DNA from: Diphasiastrum complanatum
Taxonomy: Eukaryota; Streptophyta; Lycopodiopsida; Lycopodiales; Lycopodiaceae
Direction: 5' to 3'
DNA length: 64,000 nucleotides
Assembly (NCBI GenBank): GCA_029204225.1
Contig: CM055097.1
Coordinates: forward strand, 12,222,631-12,286,630
The notes beneath the pieces were generated by a model. The model did not search any database. It saw only the letters and a list, made by a program, of their open reading frames with translations, and was not told where the DNA came from. Both the position numbers and the translations under genes were made by a program. Shown here piece after piece: positions 63,171 through 64,000 of this stretch; position 1 is the first letter of the stretch; each line of letters opens with the position of its first letter.

Positions 63171-63817
63171 AGTTACTTGAGGTAAGCCTATCAATGGGCA
63201 TCCAACTGACTCTAATTGAGGTTGCCATGTAGCAATGACCTAATCTTCTCTTTCAACCTGTTTTAAATGCACAAGGCACTCATTTGATCAACGAACAAAT
63301 GCTTTCAAAAGAAATTAACAAGATTTGAAACTCTCTTCTAGCACTTATACCAACAAATCAACACATAGACATCATGGAATCTTGATCACACCAATGATCT
63401 ATCCTCAATCTAATGACTTTTGCCACTTCCTAAGATTGAAACACACTCAATGAAGTCCAGCAACCTCACTATCTAGAGATCCAATCAAAATTAGGGTTTT
63501 GACAAAATCACAAAAAATTGACTATTCCAAATCTACATGCAAATGTTAAAAATTTGATATGCAATCTATAAGCCACACTTAGGCTGATCCAATGATCCAA
63601 AAATCGACCAAATCCAGTATGTGAATTCAAAAATCGGAATTGATCAAGTATATTGACCTATATAGTATTTTGATCTCCAAAAGATCCAATCTACAAAAGC
63701 AAAAACTCGATTTTGGTGTAGAATCCTCTCTATCATGGTCTAGACTTGATATCTTCACCAAATCATTGATAGATTTGATTTCCTTCTTCATAACCTGAAA
63801 CACAAGCTCTGATACCA
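63171..63817 (-). other. Leader and primer-binding site of a further copia element
   Basis: A second TGGTATCAGAGC (minus strand, within 63805-63817) shows another minus-strand element whose 5' LTR starts at 63818 and runs out of the window. No coding region is seen between. Confidence 0.65.
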
Positions 63818-64000
63818 TGTGAAAGATTTCAGACCATTATGATCCAATCTACTTGAATGATCTTTGGTTAGAAAGAGAAATACACTACCAATCTCACCAA
63901 TGTAGAAAAATCAGCATCTACACACAAAATGAGATGCAAACATAGAATTTAATCAAAGTTGAATGAAATGATAAAGTATTGTTGCTTTCCATACAAAACC
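63818..64000 (-). repeat. Copia LTR, partial at window edge
   Basis: Begins TGTGAAAGATTTCAG on the plus strand directly after the primer site complement; continues beyond the window. Confidence 0.65.

Overview
The window is nuclear DNA from a land plant with a large, repeat-rich genome. Two ordinary plant genes support this: a GT-3-type trihelix transcription factor and a GDSL esterase/lipase in the At5g03610-like subgroup. So do Ty1-copia elements with initiator-Met tRNA primer sites, a Ty3-gypsy element and Penelope-like reverse transcriptase fragments. The Penelope-like pieces and the low gene density fit a gymnosperm or fern better than a compact angiosperm genome, but that is inference and the species cannot be fixed from sequence alone.

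Layout. 1-3300: one end of a multi-gene inverted-repeat (TIR) transposon, split by a solo copia LTR (2541-3238). 3690-6745: two decayed copia fragments. 9308-12340: a decayed gypsy element. 14544-15737: the trihelix gene (minus strand), with a G-box inverted repeat upstream. 17550-18168: a solo-LTR-like repeat. 22279-24836: a copia remnant that received a 378-bp TIR element (24221-24598) and then a large nested pair of the multi-gene transposon (24837-32824, with a complete TIR-to-TIR copy at 25785-32462). 35300-36056: a Penelope-like fragment. 36087-39100: a minus-strand copia remnant. 41314-42962: the five-exon GDSL gene, with one in-frame stop. 43435-49545: copia fragments and an internally deleted copia element with both LTRs (45201-49057). 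49546-51340: a third piece of the multi-gene transposon. 51370-54812: copia fragments. 55370-56290: a second Penelope-like fragment. 56612-64000: LTR material and a nearly complete but frameshifted minus-strand copia element.

The most interesting content is the TIR transposon. Combining its copies gives the order: B-type TIR, gene 2 (rightward), a histone H3-like/Ulp1-like protease fusion gene (leftward), a shared promoter region, gene 4 (rightward), a transposase-like gene T (leftward), A-type TIR. Two insertions can be checked against the interrupted reading frame, and both show no target-site duplication. The histone part is unmistakable (IHAKRVTIMPKD and flanking helices). The protease part carries the expected His-Trp, Gln and Cys-Gly motifs. 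The fusion gene and gene 4 share an identical 16-base sequence just upstream of their ATGs. All copies here are damaged, so they document a family rather than an active element. Only one copy in the window contains the histone segment.
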